From: Pseudomonadota bacterium
GTDB taxonomy: Bacteria > Pseudomonadota > Gammaproteobacteria > Burkholderiales > SG8-41
DNA length: 5,923 nt
Direction of reading: 5' to 3'
NCBI GenBank assembly: GCA_023431245.1
Contig: JAEYXO010000103.1
Coordinates: 1 to 5,923 of the forward strand
Numbering within the stretch: the stretch's first letter is position 1; every line of letters begins with the position of its first letter. Below, one piece after another: positions 1-5,502 of the stretch. The translations under genes were made by a program, and so were the position numbers. The notes below the pieces were generated by a model. The model had not been told where the DNA came from and made no database searches. It worked only from the letters and a program-made list of their open reading frames with translations.

Positions 1-107
1 AGTGGGAGGCCCAGGTTACCGGCGAACGCACGCCGGGCGGCAGGGTGTTCTATATCCATGCGGTCGACGGCAACACGCTGCGCGTGTCGTCCGCGCGGCC
101 GCAGTAA
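1..107 (+). CDS. NfeD-like protein, C-terminal fragment
   Basis: This is the 3' end of a gene that begins before the window. The reading frame (codons from base 3) is open to a TAA at 105-107 and gives 34 residues ending in VSSARPQ. The pattern, a Trp-x-Ala-x-Val strand, then a G-G-x-V-F-x-I strand, then V-D-G-N-T-L-x-V, is how the C-terminal OB-fold of NfeD proteins ends. The call leans on the neighbour as well: NfeD-family genes are very often found immediately upstream of a stomatin/SPFH gene, as here, with 42 bases between the stop and the next start. In known systems the soluble OB domain of NfeD is thought to work with the SPFH partner in membrane quality control. Membrane segments and any protease domain would lie outside the window, so the long (ClpP-like) and short forms cannot be told apart. 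Confidence 0.6.
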   Translation, partial: WEAQVTGERTPGGRVFYIHAVDGNTLRVSSARPQ

Positions 108-149
108 GCGCAGTTTTCGACAACCGAGCATCGTGACGGAGAGCCCGCC

Positions 150-1163
150 ATGTTTCCCAAACTGATCATCGTAGTTTTCCTGACCGGCATGCTGATCGCC
201 TTTGATCAGCGCTCGTTTGCCGTGCCGTTTTTCGTGGTGGCCCTGGGCGTCGTGGTGGCCATCGAATCGATACGCCAGGTGCCGCAGCAGATGGCCTGGG
301 TCATCGAGCGCCTGGGCAAGTTCCACAGCGTCCTGGAGCCCGGTTTGAACGTGATCGTCCCGTTCCTCGACAAGGTGGCCTACCGCCATTCCCTGAAGGA
401 GACGCCGCTCGACGTCCCCGAGCAGGTCTGCATCACCCGCGACAACACCCAGCTCGGTGTCGACGGCATCATCTATTACCAGGTGACCGACCCGAAACTC
501 GCGTCCTACGGCTCGTCGGACTACATCTCGGCAGTGACACAGCTGGCGCAGACCACGCTGCGTTCGGAAATCGGCAAGATGGAGCTCGACAAGACTTTCG
601 AGAGCCGCGACGAAATCAACCGCCAGGTGGTGTCGGTGCTCGACGAGGCCGGCCGCACCTGGGGCGTGAAGGTGCTGCGTTATGAAATCAAGAACCTGAC
701 TCCGCCGGACTCGATCCTGCGGGCGATGCAGGCGCAGATCACCGCCGAGCGCGAAAAACGCGCGCTGATCGCGAAGTCCGAGGGGCAGCGCCAGGAAGAG
801 ATCAATCTTGCCGACGGCGAGAAGCAGGCGGCGGTGCTCAAATCGGAAGGCGACAAGACCGCGGCGATCAACCGCGCGCAGGGCGAGGCGGCGCGCATCC
901 AGCTGATTGCCGAGGCCACCGCGGGTGCGATCAACACCGTGGCCCAGGCGCTGAACGGTCCCGGCGGCAGCCAGGCGGCGAACCTTGAAGTGGCGAAACT
1001 CTACGTCAACGCCTTCGCGCACCTGGCGCGGACCAACAACACGCTGATCGTGCCGGCCAATGTCGCCGATGTGGCGACACTGGTGAGTTCGGCGATGGCG
1101 GTGATGGACAACGTCAAGAAGGCAACGCCGGGCAGCGCACCTGCGGCCGGCGCGGCGTCCTGA
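150..1163 (+). CDS. SPFH/Band 7 (stomatin/paraslipin, QmcA-like) membrane protein
   Basis: The product is 337 residues and belongs to the prohibitin/stomatin superfamily: inner-membrane scaffold proteins that oligomerise into large rings or microdomains and influence membrane-protein turnover and lipid organisation. The start is supported by GGAGAG at 138-143, six bases before the ATG. Residues 5-17 and 23-38 are hydrophobic, separated by a short polar FDQRS stretch, so there is either one anchor or a tight hairpin; QmcA of E. coli has a shorter N-terminus. The SPFH domain follows at about 41-185, with the typical PQQ-x-WVIERLGKF opening, the LEPGLNVIVPF loop and the conserved SRDEIN and WGVKVLRYEIK segments. 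Residues 190-265 form an Ala/Glu/Lys/Arg-rich helix with repeated SEG and ADGEK units, expected to be coiled coil. The tail carries the family's NTLIVPANVAD segment (about 297-307), then an Ala/Pro/Gly end. It is probably co-transcribed with the NfeD-like gene. Which member of the superfamily it represents is less sure than the family call. Confidence 0.93.
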   Translation: MFPKLIIVVFLTGMLIAFDQRSFAVPFFVVALGVVVAIESIRQVPQQMAWVIERLGKFHSVLEPGLNVIVPFLDKVAYRHSLKETPLDVPEQVCITRDNTQLGVDGIIYYQVTDPKLASYGSSDYISAVTQLAQTTLRSEIGKMELDKTFESRDEINRQVVSVLDEAGRTWGVKVLRYEIKNLTPPDSILRAMQAQITAEREKRALIAKSEGQRQEEINLADGEKQAAVLKSEGDKTAAINRAQGEAARIQLIAEATAGAINTVAQALNGPGGSQAANLEVAKLYVNAFAHLARTNNTLIVPANVADVATLVSSAMAVMDNVKKATPGSAPAAGAAS

Positions 1164-1165
1164 TC

Positions 1166-1184
1166 AGGCGGGGCAAGGCGGGGC
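1166..1184. repeat. tandem 9-mer AGGCGGGGC in a convergent gap
   Basis: AGGCGGGGC occurs at 1166-1174 and again at 1176-1184, separated by one A, giving a 10-base period. The two copies fill almost all of the 21 bases between the stop codons of the SPFH gene and mlaA. There is no inverted symmetry and no T-tract, so it does not look like an intrinsic terminator. It may simply be a local duplication. Confidence 0.5.
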
Positions 1185-2072
1185 TCAGTGCGGCGTGATA
1201 CCAGTCGCCGCTGACATCGCGGTGATGCCGGCAGGGCCCGGCAGCGGCTGACCGGCTGCGCGACGGGCGGCTTCCTCTTCCGCCGGTGTCGGCAACTCGC
1301 CGCTCCAGATCGCGGAACCACCGGCGGACGACGGGTTGAAGTCGCCGGGCAGCGAGGAGCCGTCCAGTTTTTCCCTTGGCGGATTGCCGTCGTAAATCAG
1401 GTTGCGGCGGCGCTGAAGATAGGCATCGCGCACGAATTCGTATTCATCCAGCGCGGCGACCGCGAGTATGCGGCTGGCGCTGAGCAGGTTTGCGCGGTCG
1501 GACACCAGGCGCAACGCGGCGATCTGGTTGCGGTCGCGCGGCGGATTGATGTGGGACACGGGATCGACCGCCATGTAGACCACGGTGCCCACCGCGTCGC
1601 GGGTGGTGCGCGGCCCGAGGAAGGGCAGCACCAGATAGGGCCCGTCACCGACCCCCCAGTAACCGAAGGTCTGGCCGAAATCCTCCTCGTGTTTTTCCAG
1701 GCCGGCCGGGGTTGCCACGTCGAAAATCCCGAGCAGGCCGGCCGTGGTGTTGAGCAGCACGCGGCCGATGTCGGAAAGCGCGGCGCCGAATTTGCCCTGC
1801 AGCAGGTTGTTCAGCGCGACGATGACATCGTTGATGTTGGCGAACACGTTGCTGACGCCGGTACGCACGAGGCCGGGCACCACGCCCTGGTAGACCTCGG
1901 CCGCCGGTTTGATGAACATGGTGTCCACGCCGTCGTTGAAGGTGTAGATCCCGCGGTTGAGGGGCTCCAGCGGGTCGCGCGGGTCGCCGGTGCTGGCGCA
2001 TCCGCCCAGTACTCCGAGTCCGAGCACGGCGCAGACCAGGGCCGAGCGCAAACGACGGGCAAGATGGAGCAT
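1185..2072 (-). CDS. mlaA: MlaA (VacJ) outer-membrane lipoprotein, phospholipid retrograde transport
   Basis: MlaA sits in the outer membrane and extracts phospholipids from its outer leaflet, passing them to periplasmic MlaC and the MlaFEDB inner-membrane complex; this keeps the lipid asymmetry of the envelope. The product is 295 residues. Residues 1-24 are a lipoprotein signal with Arg residues at 6, 7 and 9, a hydrophobic core and the lipobox LGGC with the lipidated Cys at 25; Ala at +2 fits outer-membrane sorting. The MlaA domain is typical: DPLEPLNRGIYTFND (34-48), IKPAAEVYQ, VFANINDVIVALNNLLQGK (77-94), LNTTAGLLGIFDVA (107-120), EDFGQTFGYWGVGDGPYLVLP (130-150) and RDAVG. I start it at 2072 because AAGGA lies eight bases upstream and the signal peptide begins there; a longer reading to 2234 would contain the likely promoter. 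Residues from about 228 are a Pro/Ala/Ser-rich tail that makes it longer than the 251-residue E. coli protein. The other mla genes are not in the window. Confidence 0.96.
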   Translation of the reverse strand: MLHLARRLRSALVCAVLGLGVLGGCASTGDPRDPLEPLNRGIYTFNDGVDTMFIKPAAEVYQGVVPGLVRTGVSNVFANINDVIVALNNLLQGKFGAALSDIGRVLLNTTAGLLGIFDVATPAGLEKHEEDFGQTFGYWGVGDGPYLVLPFLGPRTTRDAVGTVVYMAVDPVSHINPPRDRNQIAALRLVSDRANLLSASRILAVAALDEYEFVRDAYLQRRRNLIYDGNPPREKLDGSSLPGDFNPSSAGGSAIWSGELPTPAEEEAARRAAGQPLPGPAGITAMSAATGITPH

Positions 2073-2080
2073 GTTGCGTA

Positions 2081-2085
2081 TCCTT
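2081..2085 (-). promoter_or_regulatory. mlaA ribosome binding site
   Basis: On the minus strand this reads AAGGA, with eight bases before the ATG at 2072-2070. It decides the start of mlaA against the in-frame upstream ATG at 2234, which would put 54 non-conserved residues ahead of the lipoprotein signal peptide. Confidence 0.75.
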
Positions 2086-2121
2086 GACTTGTTTTTCGTG
2101 CCGCCATCGGCAGGTTTCGCG

Positions 2122-2131
2122 ATTATATACA
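2122..2131 (-). promoter_or_regulatory. probable mlaA promoter -10 region
   Basis: The minus strand reads TGTATATAAT here, with a perfect TATAAT at 2127-2122. It would start transcription near 2115 and give a leader of roughly 40 bases before the mlaA ATG. No good -35 hexamer is seen at 16-18 bases (the sequence is C/G only), and the upstream TG is one base out of place for a canonical extended -10. It stands out because it is one of few A/T-rich points in the region. Confidence 0.5.
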
Positions 2132-2251
2132 AGCCGTTGGCGTTCCGGCGCGCGGTGCCGCCGCTGTTGCAAAAACACAGCATCAGCAATCCGGCGACGG
2201 CACGATGACGGTGCACCGGAATCCGCCGATGCACGCCGAGCGTGCCGTTTT

Positions 2252-2269
2252 ATTGGTCGGGGATTGGTC
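2252..2269 (+). repeat. tandem direct repeat ATTGGTC, possible regulator site
   Basis: ATTGGTC occurs at 2252-2258 and 2263-2269, an 11-base period (about one helical turn), so both copies face the same side of the DNA. The downstream copy ends 13 bases before the gabD -10 hexamer, so the pair covers the -35 position, where no standard -35 hexamer is found. That placement suits an activator that recruits polymerase, or a repressor. No protein can be named from the sequence. Confidence 0.45.
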
Positions 2270-2279
2270 AAATCCGCTT

Positions 2280-2288
2280 TGTTATACT
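2280..2288 (+). promoter_or_regulatory. gabD extended -10 promoter
   Basis: TGTTATACT at 2280-2288 matches the extended -10 pattern TGnTATAAT with one mismatch in the hexamer (TATACT). Transcription would start near 2295, leaving a leader of about 70 bases before the gabD ATG. A -35 hexamer is not apparent at the usual distance, which fits an extended -10 promoter helped by a factor bound to the ATTGGTC repeats just upstream. Confidence 0.55.
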
Positions 2289-2363
2289 CGTTTCACTGAA
2301 CATCCGGGCCGCTGAACGTCATCCTTTGTCCCGGACACAACACCCCTACGCAGGAGCCGAACC

Positions 2364-3845
2364 ATGCTGCAGAAAGCCAAGCCGCCCGTCGAACTGAAAG
2401 ATCCCAGCCTGTTTCGCCAGCAGTGTTACATCGATGGCGCCTGGGTCGATGCCGACGACAAGTCGACCCTGACCGTGGTCAACCCCGCCACCGGCGTGCC
2501 GGTCGGCACGGTGCCGAAGATGGGTGCCGCCGAGACCCGGCGCGCGATCGAGGCCGCCAATGCCGCCTGGCCGGCCTGGCGCGCGAAAACGGCGAAGGAG
2601 CGTTCGAACATCCTGCGCAAGTGGTTCGAGCTGATGATGGCGAACCAGGAAGATCTGGCAAAGCTGATGACTGTCGAGCAGGGCAAGCCGATCGCCGAAT
2701 CGCGCGGCGAGATCGCCTACGGCGCCTCCTTCATCGAGTGGTTCGCCGAGGAAGGCAAGCGCATCTACGGCGACACCATTCCGACCCACGCCCCGGACAA
2801 GCGCATCGTGGTGATCAAGCAGCCGATCGGCGTCTGCGCGGCGATCACGCCGTGGAATTTTCCCAATGCGATGATCACGCGCAAGGCGGGTCCGGCGCTG
2901 GCGGCCGGCTGCACGATGGTGATCAAGCCGGCGTCGCAGACGCCGTATTCGGCGCTGGCGCTGTGCGAACTCGCCGAGCGCGCCGGCATCCCGAAAGGCG
3001 TGCTGTCGGTGGTCACCGGTTCCGCCGGTCCGATCGGCAAGGAACTGACGACCAACCCGGTCGTGCGCAAGTTCACCTTCACCGGTTCCACCGAAATCGG
3101 CAAGCTGCTGATGCAGCAGTGCGCGAGCACCGTGAAGAAGGTGTCGCTGGAACTGGGCGGCAATGCGCCTTTCATCGTGTTTGACGATGCCGACCTTGCT
3201 TCGGCGGTCGAAGGCGCGCTGGCTTCCAAGTTCCGCAATACCGGCCAGACCTGTGTCTGCGCCAACCGCATCTTCGTGCAGGACGGCGTCTACGATAAAT
3301 TCGCGAAAATGCTGTCTGAAAAAGTCGCTGCGATGAAGGTCGGCAACGGACTGGAGGACGGAAACCTGCAGGGCCCGCTGATCGACATGAAGGCGGTGGA
3401 GAAGGTCGAGGAGCATATCGCCGACGCGCTGGCCAAAGGTGCGACCGTGCTGACCGGCGGCAAGCGCCATGAAAAGGGCGGCCAGTTCTTCCAGCCCACG
3501 GTGCTGGCCAATGTCAGCACCGACATGAAGGTGACCCACGAAGAGACCTTCGGCCCGGTGGCGCCGCTCTACCGCTTCAAGACCGAGGAGGAGTTGCTGA
3601 AGCTCGCCAACAATACCGAGTACGGCCTCGCCTCCTATTTCTACAGCCGCGACATCGGCCGCATCTGGCGCATCGCCGAAGGCCTGGAGTCGGGCATTGT
3701 CGGCATCAACGTTGGCATCATTTCCAACGAGATTGCCCCCTTCGGCGGTATCAAGGAGTCGGGCATCGGCCGCGAAGGGTCGAAGTACGGCATCGAGGAA
3801 TTTGTCGAGGTGAAATACCTGTGCATCGGTGGTGTGAATAAATAA
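2364..3845 (+). CDS. gabD: NAD(P)-dependent succinate-semialdehyde dehydrogenase
   Basis: The enzyme oxidises succinate semialdehyde to succinate, the last step of GABA breakdown into the TCA cycle; relatives also take glutarate semialdehyde (lysine/5-aminovalerate catabolism). The product is 493 residues, close to E. coli GabD in length and very like it in sequence. AGGAG at 2352-2356, seven bases before the ATG, supports the start. Visible landmarks are the oxyanion Asn165 in PWNFP, the cofactor segment KPASQTP (188-194) with Lys188 and a Ser often linked to NADP use, FTGSTEIG (239-246), the general-base Glu263 in LELGGNAPF, the catalytic Cys297 in NTGQTCVCANR, Glu394 in EETFGP and the C-terminal APFGGIKESGIGREGSKYGIE (458-478). 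Cys299, two residues after the nucleophile, matches the redox-switch disulfide partner known from human SSADH. The usual partner gabT (GABA aminotransferase) is not nearby, so the semialdehyde source is unknown. The gene has its own promoter and a strong terminator. Confidence 0.95.
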   Translation: MLQKAKPPVELKDPSLFRQQCYIDGAWVDADDKSTLTVVNPATGVPVGTVPKMGAAETRRAIEAANAAWPAWRAKTAKERSNILRKWFELMMANQEDLAKLMTVEQGKPIAESRGEIAYGASFIEWFAEEGKRIYGDTIPTHAPDKRIVVIKQPIGVCAAITPWNFPNAMITRKAGPALAAGCTMVIKPASQTPYSALALCELAERAGIPKGVLSVVTGSAGPIGKELTTNPVVRKFTFTGSTEIGKLLMQQCASTVKKVSLELGGNAPFIVFDDADLASAVEGALASKFRNTGQTCVCANRIFVQDGVYDKFAKMLSEKVAAMKVGNGLEDGNLQGPLIDMKAVEKVEEHIADALAKGATVLTGGKRHEKGGQFFQPTVLANVSTDMKVTHEETFGPVAPLYRFKTEEELLKLANNTEYGLASYFYSRDIGRIWRIAEGLESGIVGINVGIISNEIAPFGGIKESGIGREGSKYGIEEFVEVKYLCIGGVNK

Positions 3846-3872
3846 TTCAATAAAATCAAATACTTATAGAAA

Positions 3873-3908
3873 AAACCGCCGCAGTGCCCGCTGCGGCGGT
3901 TTGGTTTT
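3873..3908 (+). terminator. intrinsic terminator after gabD
   Basis: A 12-base stem, AAACCGCCGCAG (3873-3884) pairing with CTGCGGCGGTTT (3891-3902), closes a six-base loop and is followed by TTTGGTTTT ending at 3908. It begins 27 bases after the gabD stop. The run of A at 3870-3875 would give a U-tract on the opposite strand too, so it could work both ways, although no minus-strand gene ends here. Confidence 0.9.
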
Positions 3909-3909
3909 C

Positions 3910-3913
3910 GGAG
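3910..3913 (+). promoter_or_regulatory. ribosome binding site of the VOC gene, abutting the terminator
   Basis: GGAG lies six bases before the ATG at 3920 and only one base after the last T of the gabD terminator tail. The terminator hairpin and the ribosome binding site are therefore almost fused, leaving no room for a promoter between them. Confidence 0.7.
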
Positions 3914-3919
3914 TCCTGA

Positions 3920-4342
3920 ATGTTCAGCATCCTCGGCCTTGACCATGTCGTGCTGCGTGTCGCCAGTCTGCCGCGCATGGTGCGGTTCTACTGCGACGCT
4001 CTCGGCTGCACCGTGGAGAAGGAACGCGAGGACCTCGGCATGACGCAACTGCGTGCCGGCAGCGCGCTGATTGATCTCGTTGCGGTGGACGGGGAGATCG
4101 GCCGCCGGGGCGGCGCGGCAGCGGGCACGGAAGGTCGCAACATGGATCATTTCTGCCTGCGCATCGAGCCCTTCGATCCGGGGACGCTCAGCGCGCACCT
4201 GCTGCGGCACGGCGTCGTGCCGGGCGAGATCAAGCCGCGTTACGGTGCCGACGGGCAGGGGCCGTCGCTGTACCTGAGCGACCCCGAAGGCAACGTCGTG
4301 GAGCTGAAAGGGCCGCCGGAGCATCGTCCGGCAGCCCGCTGA
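3920..4342 (+). CDS. VOC-superfamily (glyoxalase/dioxygenase-fold) protein
   Basis: The product is 140 residues, one VOC unit of two beta-alpha-beta-beta-beta modules. The first module starts with LDHVVLRV (7-14) and RFYCDALGC (22-30), the second with MDHFCLRIE (75-83), and it ends with YLSDPEGNVVELKGP (118-132), the hallmark of the family. His9, His77 and Glu128 sit where VOC enzymes hold their divalent metal, so it is probably a metal-dependent enzyme rather than a bare binding protein. The superfamily covers glyoxalase I, fosfomycin and bleomycin resistance proteins, extradiol dioxygenases and epimerases; the overall look is nearest to the small STM3117-like branch, whose substrates are mostly unknown. 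I therefore give no specific function. It lies 74 bases after gabD, behind a terminator, and its stop is 18 bases from the stop of the convergent dehydrogenase gene. Confidence 0.9.
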   Translation: MFSILGLDHVVLRVASLPRMVRFYCDALGCTVEKEREDLGMTQLRAGSALIDLVAVDGEIGRRGGAAAGTEGRNMDHFCLRIEPFDPGTLSAHLLRHGVVPGEIKPRYGADGQGPSLYLSDPEGNVVELKGPPEHRPAAR

Positions 4343-4368
4343 AACGCCGTTTCGCTCCGCTCAGAGCG
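4341..4368. other. two small adjacent inverted repeats at convergent gene ends
   Basis: GAAAC (4341-4345) pairs with GTTTC (4349-4353) over a three-base loop, and CGCTC (4353-4357) pairs with GAGCG (4364-4368) over six bases. They span both stop codons of the convergent genes. The stems are only five bases long with no T-tract, so a terminator role is weakly supported. Confidence 0.25.
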
Positions 4369-5416
4369 TGGCGACGAGATGCTTCGTATAGGCCTGCGTG
4401 CCGAGCCTGCCGCCGAGGTCCGGCGTGCGGGTGTCCGGCGACTGCAGTGAGGCATCGATCGCGGCCTCAATGGCTTTTGCCGCAGCATCGAATTCCGGAC
4501 GCCGGTGTTTCGCCGCCAGCCATTCCAGCAGCATCGCCGATGACAGCAGCAGTGACACCGGGTTGGCCTTGTCCTGGCCGGCGATGTCGGGTGCCGAGCC
4601 GTGCTGGGCCTGGGCGCAGCAGGCGTTGTCGCCGGTCATCGTCGAGCCGGCCAGTCCGAGGCCGCCCGACAGTTCGGAGGCTTCGTCCGACAGGATGTCG
4701 CCGAACATGTTGCCGGTGACGATGCAGTCGAAGCGGTCGGGGATGCGCACCAGCAGCGCCGCCATCGCGTCGACAATCTTCTCGTCGAGTTCGACATCGG
4801 GGTAGTTTTTCGCCACTGCGCGCACCTCGCGCAGGAACAGACCATCGGACATGTGCAGCACGTTGGCCTTGTGCACGGCAGTGACTTTTTTCCGCCGCCG
4901 GCGCGCCCATTCGAAGGCGACTTCGGCGATGCGCCGCGACTGTTTCGCGGTGACCTTGCGCACCGCGATGGCGACGTCCTCGGTGGGCATGAATTCGCCG
5001 CGGCCCATGAACATGTTGCGGTCGCCGTAGAAGCCTTCGGTGCACTCTCGGAAAATCACCAGGTCGATCGGTTTGCCGGTGAGGCCGACGCCCATGCGCG
5101 ATTTGGCCGGGCGGATGTTGGCGAAGAGGTCGAGCTGCACGCGCAGCCAGCCCGAAGGATTGATGCCGCCCTGTTCCTTCGGCGGGTAGTCGAGGTGCGA
5201 CACCGGACCGAGGATGATGCCCGGCGCCTCGCACGCGGCCTGCTGGATGGATTCGGGGAAGGTCGAGCCGTGTTTTTTCAGCGCCGCGAAGCCGATGTCG
5301 CGGATGTCCCATTCGAGGCCCAGATTGAACTTCGTGTTGGCGCGGTCGAGCACGGCGAGGGTGGCGGCGGTGATTTCGGGGCCGATGCCGTCGCCGGGAA
5401 GAACGAGGATTTTCAT
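4361..5416 (-). CDS. beta-decarboxylating dehydrogenase (isocitrate/isopropylmalate/homoisocitrate family), substrate unassigned
   Basis: Members of this family oxidise a 2-hydroxy acid bearing a beta carboxylate with NAD(P)+ and Mg2+ and release CO2: isocitrate, 3-isopropylmalate, homoisocitrate or tartrate/malate. The product is 351 residues, the usual length. It opens with LVLPGDGIGPEI (4-15). Likely substrate-binding Arg residues are 92 and 102 (in LDLFANIRPAKS) and 123. The substrate loop reads RECTEGFYGD (123-132) with the catalytic Tyr130. Lys183 in VHKANVL is the second catalytic residue, and Asp216, Asp240 and Asp244 (MFGDILSDEASE) are the metal ligands. HGSAPDIAGQDKANP (272-286) has the Asp that marks NAD+ preference in LeuB-type enzymes. 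The end, TRTPDLGG (329-336), also resembles homoisocitrate dehydrogenase. The Asn usual in RENTEG is Cys125 here, and a GRGEFMPTED stretch follows, so LeuB would be a doubtful name; no leu genes are adjacent. The start has only a weak AGG seven bases upstream, but MKILVLPGDG is where the family begins. Confidence 0.88.
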   Translation of the reverse strand: MKILVLPGDGIGPEITAATLAVLDRANTKFNLGLEWDIRDIGFAALKKHGSTFPESIQQAACEAPGIILGPVSHLDYPPKEQGGINPSGWLRVQLDLFANIRPAKSRMGVGLTGKPIDLVIFRECTEGFYGDRNMFMGRGEFMPTEDVAIAVRKVTAKQSRRIAEVAFEWARRRRKKVTAVHKANVLHMSDGLFLREVRAVAKNYPDVELDEKIVDAMAALLVRIPDRFDCIVTGNMFGDILSDEASELSGGLGLAGSTMTGDNACCAQAQHGSAPDIAGQDKANPVSLLLSSAMLLEWLAAKHRRPEFDAAAKAIEAAIDASLQSPDTRTPDLGGRLGTQAYTKHLVATL

Positions 5417-5443
5417 TGCGATGCCTGTCAGGTTGGGGCGAGA

Positions 5444-5452
5444 ATTGTATCA
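5444..5452 (-). promoter_or_regulatory. probable promoter of the decarboxylating dehydrogenase
   Basis: The minus strand reads TGATACAAT, an extended -10 (TGnTATAAT with one mismatch). Transcription would start near 5437, leaving a short leader of about 20 bases before the ATG at 5416. No -35 hexamer is visible upstream, where the sequence is G/C-rich. The region is an 86-base divergent gap shared with the MOSC gene, so regulation of the two could be linked. Confidence 0.5.
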
Positions 5453-5502
5453 GCGCCGCCGGATCACCCGGGACGCATCAACCTCACAAAAAGTCCGCAG
5501 AC

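Noticed and set aside
1551..2087. 178-codon plus-strand frame opposite mlaA
   Set aside because: The frame has His/Val/Gly/Asp-rich composition typical of an antisense shadow, with no ribosome binding site or domain.
2073..2234. 54-residue N-terminal extension of mlaA
   Set aside because: The extension would bury the lipoprotein signal peptide, it includes the likely TATAAT promoter, and AAGGA precedes the internal ATG at 2072.
2132..2251. possible small RNA or small gene in the mlaA-gabD gap
   Set aside because: I found no stem with a T-tract, no ribosome binding site ahead of a plausible short frame, and no promoter-terminator pair; the gap is explained by divergent promoters.
2346..3539. 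397-codon open frame on the minus strand opposite gabD
   Set aside because: It lies wholly opposite a clear GabD, its translation is His/Arg/Asp/Gly-rich without a recognisable domain, and long antisense frames are common in GC-rich codon-biased genes.
3641..4324. 227-codon minus-strand frame across the gabD end, the terminator and the VOC gene
   Set aside because: It crosses a strong terminator hairpin and two conserved genes, and its translation has no family resemblance.
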